From: Paenibacillus alvei DSM 29
GTDB taxonomy: Bacteria; Bacillota; Bacilli; Paenibacillales; Paenibacillaceae
Direction of reading: 5' to 3'
Assembly (NCBI RefSeq): GCF_000293805.1
Contig: NZ_AMBZ01000012.1
Location: 62,001 to 126,000 of the forward strand
Length of the DNA: 64,000 bases
Shown here one piece after another: positions 24,375 to 31,834 of the stretch. Below the pieces are notes generated by a model, which made no database searches, was not told where the DNA came from, and saw only the letters and a list, made by a program, of their open reading frames with translations. Position numbers and translations under genes: made by a program. Position 1 is the first letter of the stretch. Every line of letters begins with the position of its first letter.

Positions 24375-25490
24375 ATGGAGCAGCACATCATTAAGCGTAT
24401 TCTTCGTGGGGGGTGGGTATTGACCATTGGTCTACTCATGATCTTATCCTGCTATATCCTTATCCCACTGATTTATCCGTTTCTCATTGCCTGGATGATC
24501 GCCCTCATGCTTAATCCGGTTGTTCAATGGATGTCTGAACAGTTCCGGATGCCGCGTTGGCTGAGCGTCACGATTTGTTTAACCTTGTTCATCACTTCGA
24601 TGCTAACTGTCGCGGCAGCGGCGGTGACGCGTATCGTGCGGGAAATCTATAATTTGTCGGTCTCCATGGATCATTTTCTGCAATTGTGGCGGGAATTCTT
24701 TATACGGCTGTTCGAAAATGATAAGGTTCGTATCTTTTTGGATACGCTCGGTTCCTTATACAAGGATAACCCTAACCTTCAGGGCTCAATCAACAGCAAC
24801 CTATCAAGCACAGCCGAGAAAATAACAACGGTAGTCACCAATCTCATCACGTCATTTCTGGATGCGATCGTTCGCCTGCTGTCGAGTCTGCCGAATGTGG
24901 CGTCCATCTCCATCATCATCCTGTTATCCGCCTTTTTTATAAGCAAAGACTGGACACGCTGGATGAACATCCCCGCAAAAGCAATGCCCGACTCCATCTG
25001 TCAGCCATTGCGTACGATCTGGAGTGATTTGAAGCAGGCTCTGTTCGGATATTTGCGCGCCCAGTTATTTCTAATCTCGATTACGATGTTCATTATTACG
25101 GCAGGACTAATTGTGTTGCGAGTTGACTATGCCATCACAATTGGACTTCTTATTGGCATTGTCGATCTGCTGCCGTATCTCGGCGTCGGCGCTGTGATGA
25201 TTCCGTGGATTATATACTGCTTTGCAATTGACCAAACTTCCCTCGGAATTGGATTAAGCATTGTGTATGGCATCGTTCTGTTCACAAGGCAGATTATGGA
25301 GCCCAAAGTTCTCGCTTCAACGGTGGGACTTGACCCGCTTCTTTTGCTGGTTGCGATGTTTGTCGGCATGCAGTTATTCGGCTTTCTTGGACTTATTGTA
25401 GGTCCTGTTGCCCTTGTGCTGCTATCTGCGATGAAGCGGGCGAACGTCTTTCAGGATTTACGAACATTCATCATGAACGGAAAAAACTAA
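24375..25490 (+). CDS. ytvI: Sporulation membrane protein YtvI (second copy), AI-2E transporter family
   Basis: A 371-residue paralogue of the protein at 18600. Matching blocks are YPFLIAWMIALMLNPVVQWM and IGLLIGIVDLLPYLGVGAVMIPW, with ending KVLASTVGLDPLLLLVAMFVG. About eight hydrophobic segments are seen. I start at the ATG at 24375 because GGAGGTG lies 9 bases upstream; an ATG at 24357 would place its own ribosome site too close. It is divergent from citZ, which is the location of ytvI in B. subtilis, so this copy is the positional orthologue. Both copies keep the PerM core. Confidence 0.87.
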   Translation: MEQHIIKRILRGGWVLTIGLLMILSCYILIPLIYPFLIAWMIALMLNPVVQWMSEQFRMPRWLSVTICLTLFITSMLTVAAAAVTRIVREIYNLSVSMDHFLQLWREFFIRLFENDKVRIFLDTLGSLYKDNPNLQGSINSNLSSTAEKITTVVTNLITSFLDAIVRLLSSLPNVASISIIILLSAFFISKDWTRWMNIPAKAMPDSICQPLRTIWSDLKQALFGYLRAQLFLISITMFIITAGLIVLRVDYAITIGLLIGIVDLLPYLGVGAVMIPWIIYCFAIDQTSLGIGLSIVYGIVLFTRQIMEPKVLASTVGLDPLLLLVAMFVGMQLFGFLGLIVGPVALVLLSAMKRANVFQDLRTFIMNGKN

Positions 25491-25498
25491 GCAAACAC

Positions 25499-25641
25499 TT
25501 ATCCGCTTGCCCTATACTGCATCGCTTCCACAATGTACTCATCATCATCGAAGGTAGTTAGGATAATTACCCATAGCCGACGATAAGCATCAAGCTCTCT
25601 CGAATAAAGGGATCATCATCTACAATAAGAAAGTGAATCAT
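25499..25641 (-). pseudogene. Response-regulator remnant (NarL/LuxR type) with internal deletion
   Basis: From the ATG at 25639-25641, with AGGAGAG upstream, the frame reads MIHFLIVDDDPFIRESLMLI and stops. In another frame the sequence continues VIILTTFDDDEYIVEAMQYR and then ASG before a stop at 25499. The first block is the start of a receiver domain (Asp-Asp-Asp acidic pocket) and the second is its later alpha4-beta5 part. The middle of the domain, including the phosphorylation Asp, and the whole output domain are missing. This is a decayed gene. Confidence 0.75.
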
Positions 25642-25864
25642 CTGCTTTCTCTCCTGTGTGAGCTTGTCACTGCATTTGTCTGCCCCAACTCGCAAGGGGA
25701 TGATCCTACGAATACTATGTCGGATAAACAGATCCACACCTTCGACCAATGCTTCAACACTAGTACGTCCTATCAGTATATCGCGGAAAAATTGGCGAAC
25801 AATACCCTTTTCGCACTCATTTAAGCAGCGAGCATCATTGTTTTGACTCACTGGCTGTTGGGCG
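25642..25864. other. Gene-free stretch between two gene remnants
   Basis: Several short open frames cross it in both directions, but none shows a recognisable domain or a good ribosome site. In a two-component locus this spot would hold the kinase, but I see no kinase motif. I regard it as decayed sequence. Confidence 0.45.
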
Positions 25865-26020
25865 TTGAATGGGGAATTCCTTGGATGCTGGATGGATGCA
25901 ATGGAGCTGCTGGCTGCCGGAGGAACGTGGACTACAATCCTGCTGCATATTGGCGTACTGATTTTGTTCGGCATTGTACGGCTTGGCATTGGTTCAGTCG
26001 TGCTGCGCCCCGGCAAGCGG
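25865..26020 (+). pseudogene. Remnant of an ABC-2 type permease C-terminus
   Basis: The frame reads WMDAMELLAAGGTWTTILLH followed by a hydrophobic helix IGVLILFGIVRLGIGSVVLR and PGKREAI. This is the pattern at the end of ABC-2 permeases, where a short amphipathic turn precedes the last membrane helix. The rest of the gene is absent. With the response-regulator remnant beside it, the locus may once have held an ABC transporter and two-component system. Confidence 0.45.
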
Positions 26021-26054
26021 GAAGCGATCAGACTCAATTGTGGAGAACATATGC

Positions 26055-26100
26055 AAAACACGCCCGTCAACATGGTTCTACACCATATAGCGGGCGTGTT
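26055..26100. terminator. Terminator hairpin downstream of fxsA
   Basis: AACACGCCCG (26057-26066) pairs with CGGGCGTGTT (26091-26100), and ATGG/CCAT forms an inner stem. T-rich sequence follows on both strands. It lies 11 bases past the fxsA stop on the minus strand. Confidence 0.75.
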
Positions 26101-26110
26101 TATTGTTGGA

Positions 26111-26512
26111 TTAGAAACGGCGAAAGTAAATAAAGTTGCCGTCCTTCATCTTTTTCTCTAACCATTTTAGTAAGTAGTATCTGTAAATCGGTCGTGTCAG
26201 TGGAAATACAAGTGTAAAGCCAATAATATCGGTAAAGAATCCCGGCGTAAGGAGCAAAATCCCGCCTGCTAGAATACACAAGCCCTCTACAGCCTTTCTA
26301 CCCGGAATTTGCCCTGCCTGCATTTGCTTCTGGGCATCTGCCCATACTTGATTCGCCTCGTAGCGGGCAATGACTGCACCAATGACACCGGTTAGCAATA
26401 TCAACAGGAACGTATTCCATCCGCCTACCCAGTTACTCATCAGTACGAAGCCATACACCTCTAACGCAGGAATCAATGTCAGCACAATGAGCACCCATAC
26501 CATCGGATTCAT
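26111..26512 (-). CDS. fxsA: FxsA family inner-membrane protein (133 aa)
   Basis: A small membrane protein of the FxsA/YtzA family. It has hydrophobic segments at about 3-20 (MVWVLIVLTLIPALEVYGF), 27-45 (NTFLLILLTGVIGAV), and 72-105 (CILAGGILLLTPGFFTDIIG). The block ARYEANQVWADAQKQMQAG is the family signature. In E. coli overexpression of FxsA relieves F exclusion of phage T7; its role in Gram-positives is unknown. The ATG at 26510-26512 follows GGGAGGG by 8 bases. In B. subtilis the same gene lies near ytvI and pyk, as here. Confidence 0.88.
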   Translation of the reverse strand: MNPMVWVLIVLTLIPALEVYGFVLMSNWVGGWNTFLLILLTGVIGAVIARYEANQVWADAQKQMQAGQIPGRKAVEGLCILAGGILLLTPGFFTDIIGFTLVFPLTRPIYRYYLLKWLEKKMKDGNFIYFRRF

Positions 26513-26585
26513 AAGACATTCCCTCCCTTGCATCATGACATTTGCGTTGCATCATGCACTATAATACAGCCTACATGGAAATGAA

Positions 26586-27086
26586 TCAGTCTGTTGAGCA
26601 CATTTTCTCAAGCAACGTCCATACATCCTTCGCTTCCCGTTCAAGGCGAATCGGCCGCCATTTTGCATTCAACCAAGCAAGCGTCGTCGTCCCCTCCACC
26701 AGCAGTTCTCCGGCAGGATGGGATACCCAGCCTGATTCAGGCAGACTAGATAACAAATGTTCAGTTACTCTGCAAACCTGTGTAGCAAATGTAACTCGCA
26801 GCGGCGACAATTGCTGGAGGCGCGTATATACGACAACTTGATCATCATACAAGGCCGGCCGCTTGAACTTCACCTGAAGGTCGACTACAGGAAGTAGAAG
26901 TCCGCGCTCCTCAAGATCCCGATAGCTGATACCTAAGGAACGTATCCATTCGGTTCTTCCGACCTCAAACCAGGTTATATAGTTGCCATGGAATACAACA
27001 TTCATTCGATCCGTTTCTTGATAACGCACGCGCAGCGGATAACCAAACCATACGGATTGATCATCTTCCTTTACGTCAGGGGACAT
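26586..27086 (-). CDS. Acyl-CoA thioesterase, YbgC/FadM hotdog family (166 aa)
   Basis: A single hotdog domain: RVRYQETDRMNVVFHGNYI with the catalytic Asp, WFEVGRTEWIRSLGISYRDLE helix, VVDLQVKFKRPALYDDQVVV strand. The pattern matches 4-hydroxybenzoyl-CoA thioesterase-like enzymes that hydrolyse acyl-CoA thioesters. I choose the ATG at 27084-27086, with GGAGGA 7 bases upstream; an ATG two codons earlier has no room for a ribosome site. It lies between pyk and fxsA on the same strand. The substrate is not known. Confidence 0.85.
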   Translation of the reverse strand: MSPDVKEDDQSVWFGYPLRVRYQETDRMNVVFHGNYITWFEVGRTEWIRSLGISYRDLEERGLLLPVVDLQVKFKRPALYDDQVVVYTRLQQLSPLRVTFATQVCRVTEHLLSSLPESGWVSHPAGELLVEGTTTLAWLNAKWRPIRLEREAKDVWTLLEKMCSTD

Positions 27087-27137
27087 CACCATTCCTCCTC
27101 CATTGTAGCGCATTCGAGAGTACGTTCACAAATACAG

Positions 27138-27166
27138 CAAGAGCAATGGTTCGTCCATTGCTCTTG
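27138..27166. terminator. Hairpin between pyk and the thioesterase gene
   Basis: CAAGAGCAATGG (27138-27149) and CCATTGCTCTTG (27155-27166) form a perfect 12-bp stem with a TTCGT loop. Flanking CAGC/GCTG extend it. No strong T run is seen, but the position, 40 bases past the pyk stop, fits a terminator. Confidence 0.65.
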
Positions 27167-27205
27167 TCTGCTGTCGCTTATATATTCAATTGGATAAGCC
27201 TGTTC

Positions 27206-28639
27206 TTAGGAATAACGGCCTTGTCCGATTTGGCTTACTTTCACAAGGTTCGTGGAACCTGCGCAGCTCATTGGAACACCAGCTGTAATAACAACCAGAT
27301 CGCCTTCTGCAACGATGCCTGTTTTCACGCCGCCTGCAACAGCAACGTCGAACATTTCATCAGTAGAAGTAGCTTGATCGCCTTTAACTGGAGTAACACC
27401 CCAAGTCAAGGACAAACCGCGCATTACTTGCTCAGAAGGAGTCACAGCGATGATTGGAGCTTTCGGACGGTATTTGGATACCATACGCGCTGTGTAGCCA
27501 GTTTGTGTAGAGCTGATGATTGCTTTAGCGTTCAGGTCAAGAGCTGTGTTAGCAACTGCTTGGCTGATTGCATCCGTAACTGTTGTTTGCTGTCTCAAGC
27601 TTTGTTTTACCAAGATTTCACGGTATTCAAGCGCGGATTCAGCTTTTTCTGCGATACGGGACATTGTCATTACGGATTCAACTGGGTATTTCCCTGCAGC
27701 TGTTTCACCGGACAACATGATTGCATCCGTACCATCGAAGATTGCATTCGCTACGTCACTTGCTTCCGCACGTGTAGGACGCGGGTTGCGTTGCATGGAA
27801 TCAAGCATTTGTGTAGCTGTGATAACTGGTTTGCCAGCCAGATTACACTTCTCGATCATACGCTTCTGAACGAGTGGTACTTCTTCAGCTGGAATTTCAA
27901 CGCCAAGGTCACCACGAGCAACCATCAAGCCGTCAGACACTTCCAAGATTGCATCCAGGTTGTCCACGCCTTCTTGGTTTTCAATTTTGGAAATGATTTG
28001 GATATGAGTTGCATTATGCTTTTCAAGCAATTCACGGATTTCCAAAACGTCTTGTGCTTTACGAACGAAGGAAGCAGCGATGAAATCAACGCCTTGCTCG
28101 ATACCGAAGCGGATGTCGTTCGCATCTTTTTCTGTAATACCTGGAAGGGAAATTTTCACCCCAGGAACGTTAACGCCTTTTTTGCTCTTGATTGTGCCGC
28201 CGTTAACGATTTTACATTTGATTTCTGTACCTTGAATCTCAACAACCGTCAAACCAACGAGGCCGTCATCGATCAAGATTGTGGAACCGACTTCTACGTC
28301 ACGAGGCAAGTTCTCGTAAGTTACGGAAATGCGGTCTTTATCACCAAGGATCTCTTCTGTTGTCAATGTGATGAACTCGTCTTCAACGAGATCAACGGAG
28401 TCAACAGCAAGCTTACCCGTACGAATTTCTGGGCCTTTCGTATCAAGGAGAATTGCAACCGTTTTGTTCAATTCTTGGGATGCTTGACGAATGTTTTTGA
28501 TTCGGTTGCCGTGCTCTTCAAAATCACCATGTGAAAAATTAAGACGAGCAACGTTCATGCCAGCCGTAATCAATTTTTTAGTGTTCTCTAAAGATTCGCT
28601 GGAAGGACCGATAGTACAGACGATTTTAGTTTTACGCAT
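27206..28639 (-). CDS. pyk: Pyruvate kinase
   Basis: Transfers phosphate from phosphoenolpyruvate to ADP at the end of glycolysis. The barrel begins [14 protein letters not shown] and [12 protein letters not shown]; the active-site signature is [13 protein letters not shown] (catalytic Lys), and metal binding is [15 protein letters not shown]-terminal part shows [12 protein letters not shown] and [17 protein letters not shown]-like text. The protein is 477 residues and ends at [10 protein letters not shown], so it lacks the extra C-terminal PEP-utiliser-like domain of the Bacillus and Geobacillus enzymes (about 585 residues). GGAGGA precedes the ATG. Unlike B. subtilis, pfkA is not beside it. 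Confidence 0.96.
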   Translation of the reverse strand: MRKTKIVCTIGPSSESLENTKKLITAGMNVARLNFSHGDFEEHGNRIKNIRQASQELNKTVAILLDTKGPEIRTGKLAVDSVDLVEDEFITLTTEEILGDKDRISVTYENLPRDVEVGSTILIDDGLVGLTVVEIQGTEIKCKIVNGGTIKSKKGVNVPGVKISLPGITEKDANDIRFGIEQGVDFIAASFVRKAQDVLEIRELLEKHNATHIQIISKIENQEGVDNLDAILEVSDGLMVARGDLGVEIPAEEVPLVQKRMIEKCNLAGKPVITATQMLDSMQRNPRPTRAEASDVANAIFDGTDAIMLSGETAAGKYPVESVMTMSRIAEKAESALEYREILVKQSLRQQTTVTDAISQAVANTALDLNAKAIISSTQTGYTARMVSKYRPKAPIIAVTPSEQVMRGLSLTWGVTPVKGDQATSTDEMFDVAVAGGVKTGIVAEGDLVVITAGVPMSCAGSTNLVKVSQIGQGRYS

Positions 28640-28860
28640 ATGGCTTCCTCCAATTATGTGTGTCTCTCTAAGTATCTCTATATGGCATTGCTAAAAAACA
28701 AGGCTCTCAACTATCTAATTTACTACATTCAAGAAAATTTGTATATGAAGATAATCATATTGATAAGTTTTACCAGCAGACAGGATTTTAAGTCAATGAA
28801 CTCAAGAAAACCGCGCCATACCAGTCAGGACGTGGATCTGCGACACAGACGCCACTGAAC

Positions 28861-29826
28861 TTAACCGTGCTGCAGAACGGCGAACTCGCCAATATTGCGA
28901 AATTTGTCATATCTATCTTCCCGCAGCTGCTCTGGGGTCATCCCCATCAGCTCGGTCAAATGACGCCAAATCGCATCTTTCAAGTTGGCAGAAGCCACTG
29001 CAACGTCCTTATGAGCACCGCCTTGAGGCTCCGGAATGATCTCTTCGATCACATTGAGTTCCTTCAGGTCAGAAGCTGTAATCTTCATTGCTTCTGCCGC
29101 TTGGTCGGCTTTGGACGCATCCTTCCATAGGATCGACGCAGCACCATTCGGTGAAATGCATGAATAGATCGCATTCTCCAACATCAGGACTCGGTTGCCA
29201 ACGCCGAGCGCAAGCGCACCGCCGCTTCCGCCTTCACCAATTACGACGCAAATAATCGGCACACCGAACAGGGCCATATCTCGCAAATTGCGTGCAATTG
29301 CTTCCGATTGTCCTCGTTCCTCAGCTGTATTGCCCGGGTATGCGCCCTTTGTATCGATGAAAGTAATGATTGGACGACCAAACTTGTCCGCTTGTTGCAT
29401 GAGCCTAAGCGCCTTACGGAAGCCTTCTGGATGCGGGCTGCCGAAAAATCTTGCAATATTGTCTTTTGTATCCTTGCCTCTTTGATGTCCGATTACCGTT
29501 ACCGGCACCCCGTTCAGACGCGCCAATCCGCCCACAATAGCAAGATCGTTGCCGAACAATCGGTCACCATGGAGTTCAATGAAATCAGTGAAAATATGCT
29601 GAACAAAATCAAGTGTGGTCGGTCGCTGTTGGTGTCTTGCCAAGTGCATCTTCTGCGATGGGGAGATGCTAGCATAAATTTCTGCAGCTAACTTGGCGTA
29701 ACGCTCCTCCAAGCGGGCGATTTCTTCAGTAAAGTCAATTTGCTTCTCGTCGCCGAACCGTTTCAATTCAGCAATCTTCTGCTTCAACTCCACCAAAGGC
29801 TGCTCGAACGGAAGTTCATTCGCCAT
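28861..29826 (-). CDS. accA: Acetyl-CoA carboxylase carboxyltransferase subunit alpha
   Basis: The alpha half of the carboxyltransferase that makes malonyl-CoA for fatty acid synthesis. Blocks are [56 protein letters not shown], and the CoA-binding [18 protein letters not shown] helical N-terminal region (residues 1-60) is usual. Length of 321 residues is normal. It overlaps the end of accD by 11 bases, so the two subunits are translationally coupled. The small gene at 30833 precedes accD. AAAGGGG lies upstream of the ATG. Confidence 0.96.
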   Translation of the reverse strand: MANELPFEQPLVELKQKIAELKRFGDEKQIDFTEEIARLEERYAKLAAEIYASISPSQKMHLARHQQRPTTLDFVQHIFTDFIELHGDRLFGNDLAIVGGLARLNGVPVTVIGHQRGKDTKDNIARFFGSPHPEGFRKALRLMQQADKFGRPIITFIDTKGAYPGNTAEERGQSEAIARNLRDMALFGVPIICVVIGEGGSGGALALGVGNRVLMLENAIYSCISPNGAASILWKDASKADQAAEAMKITASDLKELNVIEEIIPEPQGGAHKDVAVASANLKDAIWRHLTELMGMTPEQLREDRYDKFRNIGEFAVLQHG

Positions 29827-30658
29827 GAGCTACATCCCCTTTCACCGTATGCAGATCGATAAGTTTCGCCAACGTGGACTTCATGTCCTTACGCTGCACG
29901 ACCAGGTCGATTTGTCCATGCTTCTGGTTGAATTCAGCCGTTTGGAATTCTTCCGGAAGCTTCTGACGAATCGTCTGCTCAATTACGAGACGGCCGGCAA
30001 AGCCGACTCTTGCCCCAGGCTCAGCTATAATGATGTCGCCAAGCATGGCGAAGCTTGCAGATACTCCGCCCATAGTCGGATCCGTGAATACTGAAATATA
30101 GAATCCGCCTGCTTCGTGGAATTTCCCAAGCGCTGCGCTCGTCTTGGCCATCTGCATCAGACTCAAGATGCTTTCCTGCATTCTTGCGCCGCCAGATGTA
30201 GAGAAGATGATTAACGGATATTGCTTCTGCATTGCAGTTTCAATAGCTCGTGTTATTTTTTCTCCTGTTGCCGATCCCATGCTGCCTGTGAAGAAATCAA
30301 AGCTCATTACCGCTACGACGACAGGAAATCCTCCGATTGTCCCCTCGCCCGTAATAACAGCTTCATCCAAGCCAGATTTAGCCTTTTGCTGCTCCAGCTT
30401 GTCCTTATATTCTGGAAAATCAAGCGGATCCGCGGATACGACATCCGCATCATATTCAAAAAATCGGCCTTCATCCAATGTCATCTCGATGCGCTCTCTT
30501 GCACTCAAGCGCAAATGATATCCGCATTGCGTACATACCTTCAGGTTTTTATCCAGCTCTTTATGATACTGAATCGAGCCACATTTTGGACATTTATTCA
30601 TCAAACCTTCGGGTATCTCGCGTTTGGGACGGTCATCGTGTACAGATCCGGACGGCAC
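29816..30658 (-). CDS. accD: Acetyl-CoA carboxylase carboxyltransferase subunit beta; 5' end frameshifted
   Basis: The beta subunit of the carboxyltransferase. A C4 zinc ribbon is complete: Cys23, Cys26, Cys42 and Cys45 in CPKCGSIQ and KVCTQCGYH. The crotonase-fold core follows ([51 protein letters not shown]). The start given here, GTG at 30656-30658, has no good ribosome site. A better one exists 38 bases upstream: AAAGAGGTG before GTG at 30694-30696, reading VFKDLFQKK, the usual AccD N-terminus. That frame and the main frame join only if one base is added to the T4 run at 30669-30672. So either translation starts late, or the sequence has lost one base. All domains of known function remain. 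Confidence 0.9.
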   Translation of the reverse strand: MPSGSVHDDRPKREIPEGLMNKCPKCGSIQYHKELDKNLKVCTQCGYHLRLSARERIEMTLDEGRFFEYDADVVSADPLDFPEYKDKLEQQKAKSGLDEAVITGEGTIGGFPVVVAVMSFDFFTGSMGSATGEKITRAIETAMQKQYPLIIFSTSGGARMQESILSLMQMAKTSAALGKFHEAGGFYISVFTDPTMGGVSASFAMLGDIIIAEPGARVGFAGRLVIEQTIRQKLPEEFQTAEFNQKHGQIDLVVQRKDMKSTLAKLIDLHTVKGDVAHGE

Positions 30659-30732
30659 CGTTGCGTACTTTTCTTTTGAAATAAGTCTTTAAACACCCGA
30701 TACACCTCTTTAGGCGTGATTTCTCCAGTTGA

Positions 30733-30760
30733 AAAATAGGACAGAATCCTATTGCTTCAA
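30733..30760 (-). promoter_or_regulatory. Possible promoter of accDA with overlapping palindrome
   Basis: On the minus strand TTGAAG (30755-30760) and TATTTT (30733-30738) are separated by 16 bp. ATAGGA and TCCTAT (30736-30752) form a palindrome across the -10. A longer TAGGACA/TGTCCTA pair spans 30737-30776. Lipid-gene repressor FapR is a candidate but the site does not match its consensus well. Confidence 0.4.
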
Positions 30761-30786
30761 ATTAGAGATTGTCCTAACCATAGACA

Positions 30787-30830
30787 ACAAAAATCGGCTG
30801 TTTGAACGAATATCGTTCATTCATCAGCCG
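30787..30830 (-). terminator. Terminator downstream of the small gene before accD
   Basis: CGGCTG (30795-30800) pairs with CAGCCG (30825-30830), and GAACGA/TCGTTC forms an inner stem. On the minus strand T-rich sequence follows. It lies just past the stop at 30833. Confidence 0.65.
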
Positions 30831-30832
30831 CA

Positions 30833-31021
30833 TCATGCATGCAAGATCGAATTAAGCACTTCCTGAATTTCTTCAACTTCTCCGGAAGGCACTAGAATTT
30901 CAAACTGTTGTTTAGACAGATGAATCGGACGGATCTGAATGAGAAATCCTTCCTCTGTCAGCTTGCGCTGAATTTTATCTGCTAAATTGGCAGTCGGTGC
31001 GATGTAGATAACAGTCCACAC
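30833..31021 (-). CDS. Small conserved protein, DUF2007-like (62 aa)
   Basis: The sequence opens MWTVIYIAPTANLADKIQRK and ends LVPSGEVEEIQEVLNSIL. It has the short alpha-beta-beta-alpha pattern of ferredoxin-like DUF2007 (putative signal-transducing) proteins: a beta strand, a helix reading ADKIQRKLTEEG, then a strand FLIQIRPI and another EILVP. No catalytic residues are seen. It lies upstream of accD on the same strand but is separated by a terminator hairpin, so it is probably its own unit. The GTG/ATG start at 31019-31021 has a weak GGGGG site. Function unknown. Confidence 0.7.
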   Translation of the reverse strand: MWTVIYIAPTANLADKIQRKLTEEGFLIQIRPIHLSKQQFEILVPSGEVEEIQEVLNSILHA

Positions 31022-31190
31022 GCGCGATTGACCCCCCTAACGTTCCAGAAACGGCTCATATAATGCCATTATGATATCATAATTGTCAATTTCACCGCAA
31101 CAAATTCCAACAGACTTGCTGGAATGAGCAGCTCATTAAACAGAGTAGAACGGCTGTCAAGCCTTACCCTATCTCGGCTTGGCGACTTCT

Positions 31191-31715
31191 TTAAGAATTT
31201 GCATTCTCATCGTCGGATCCGCAAGCTCCACCCTCGCCGTACTGCTGCGCACGCTTGTTGTGATGTGCAATTCTTGCAGATGCCGCAGCTGCTAATCCCG
31301 CAACAATATCATCTAGAAACACATGAATCTGCGTGGTGTCCGAATTGAGATGATGAATGATTCCCAGCTTGGCTTTATCCAAGTACCCAAAGCTGGTGAG
31401 GCCGATCATTCCGTAAACGCTAGTGATGCCAAGCGCAAGTGTTTCATCTACGCCATAAAGGGATTCATCCGTTTCCATAATCGCTTGGAGCGGCTCCGGC
31501 AGCAGCTTCTGCTCCGCAAGCATATCTAATGCGATGCCGGTAATAAGCGTATATTGCACCTCACGCTTGCGAGTTACGGCTCGTACGCTGTCCAAACAGT
31601 CCTCCAGCGTCAATGCTGCATTGTATGGCTGCTGTAGATGGAGCACAATCTCCGCGATGGATTCGAGTGATACACCTCGTTTAACTAACCATTGCTCCGC
31701 CATATTGAAGGTCAT
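31191..31715 (-). CDS. YutG/PgpA-like phosphatidylglycerophosphatase A family protein (174 aa)
   Basis: The protein matches the YutG group of PgpA-related proteins: AEQWLVKRGVSLESIAEIVL, LTLEDCLDSVRAVTRKREVQ, LITGIALDMLAEQKLLPEPL, DESLYGVDETLALGITSVYG, and VFLDDIVAGLAAAASARI. In PgpA the conserved DD pair binds metal, and LDDIVAG is the expected site. It has no clear membrane helix, unlike true PgpA, so its substrate may differ. I start at the ATG at 31713-31715, with GGGAGGGG 5 bases upstream, not at a GTG six codons earlier. It follows dnaE on the same strand, with 119 bases between. Confidence 0.8.
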   Translation of the reverse strand: MTFNMAEQWLVKRGVSLESIAEIVLHLQQPYNAALTLEDCLDSVRAVTRKREVQYTLITGIALDMLAEQKLLPEPLQAIMETDESLYGVDETLALGITSVYGMIGLTSFGYLDKAKLGIIHHLNSDTTQIHVFLDDIVAGLAAAASARIAHHNKRAQQYGEGGACGSDDENANS

Positions 31716-31834
31716 GGCGTCCCCTCCCTTCACCCCTTCGATCTCGTCTTGTTGCGAATAGGGTGTATGACCACTCTATGCAGGTGGGAGGGGAATTGTG
31801 CTACTTGCGAGAGAGGATCTGGCCACGACTATTT

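Noticed and set aside
25567-26073. Minus-strand frame of 168 codons
   Set aside because: Only the last 30 codons look like protein (the receiver-domain start); the rest is out of context and I treat the receiver remnant alone as real.
27146-28534. A 462-codon plus-strand frame across pyk
   Set aside because: Antisense to pyruvate kinase, Cys/Phe-rich with no recognisable fold and no promoter or ribosome site.
30733-30776. FapR operator before accD
   Set aside because: A palindrome is present but its sequence does not fit the FapR consensus well; kept only as an unnamed candidate.
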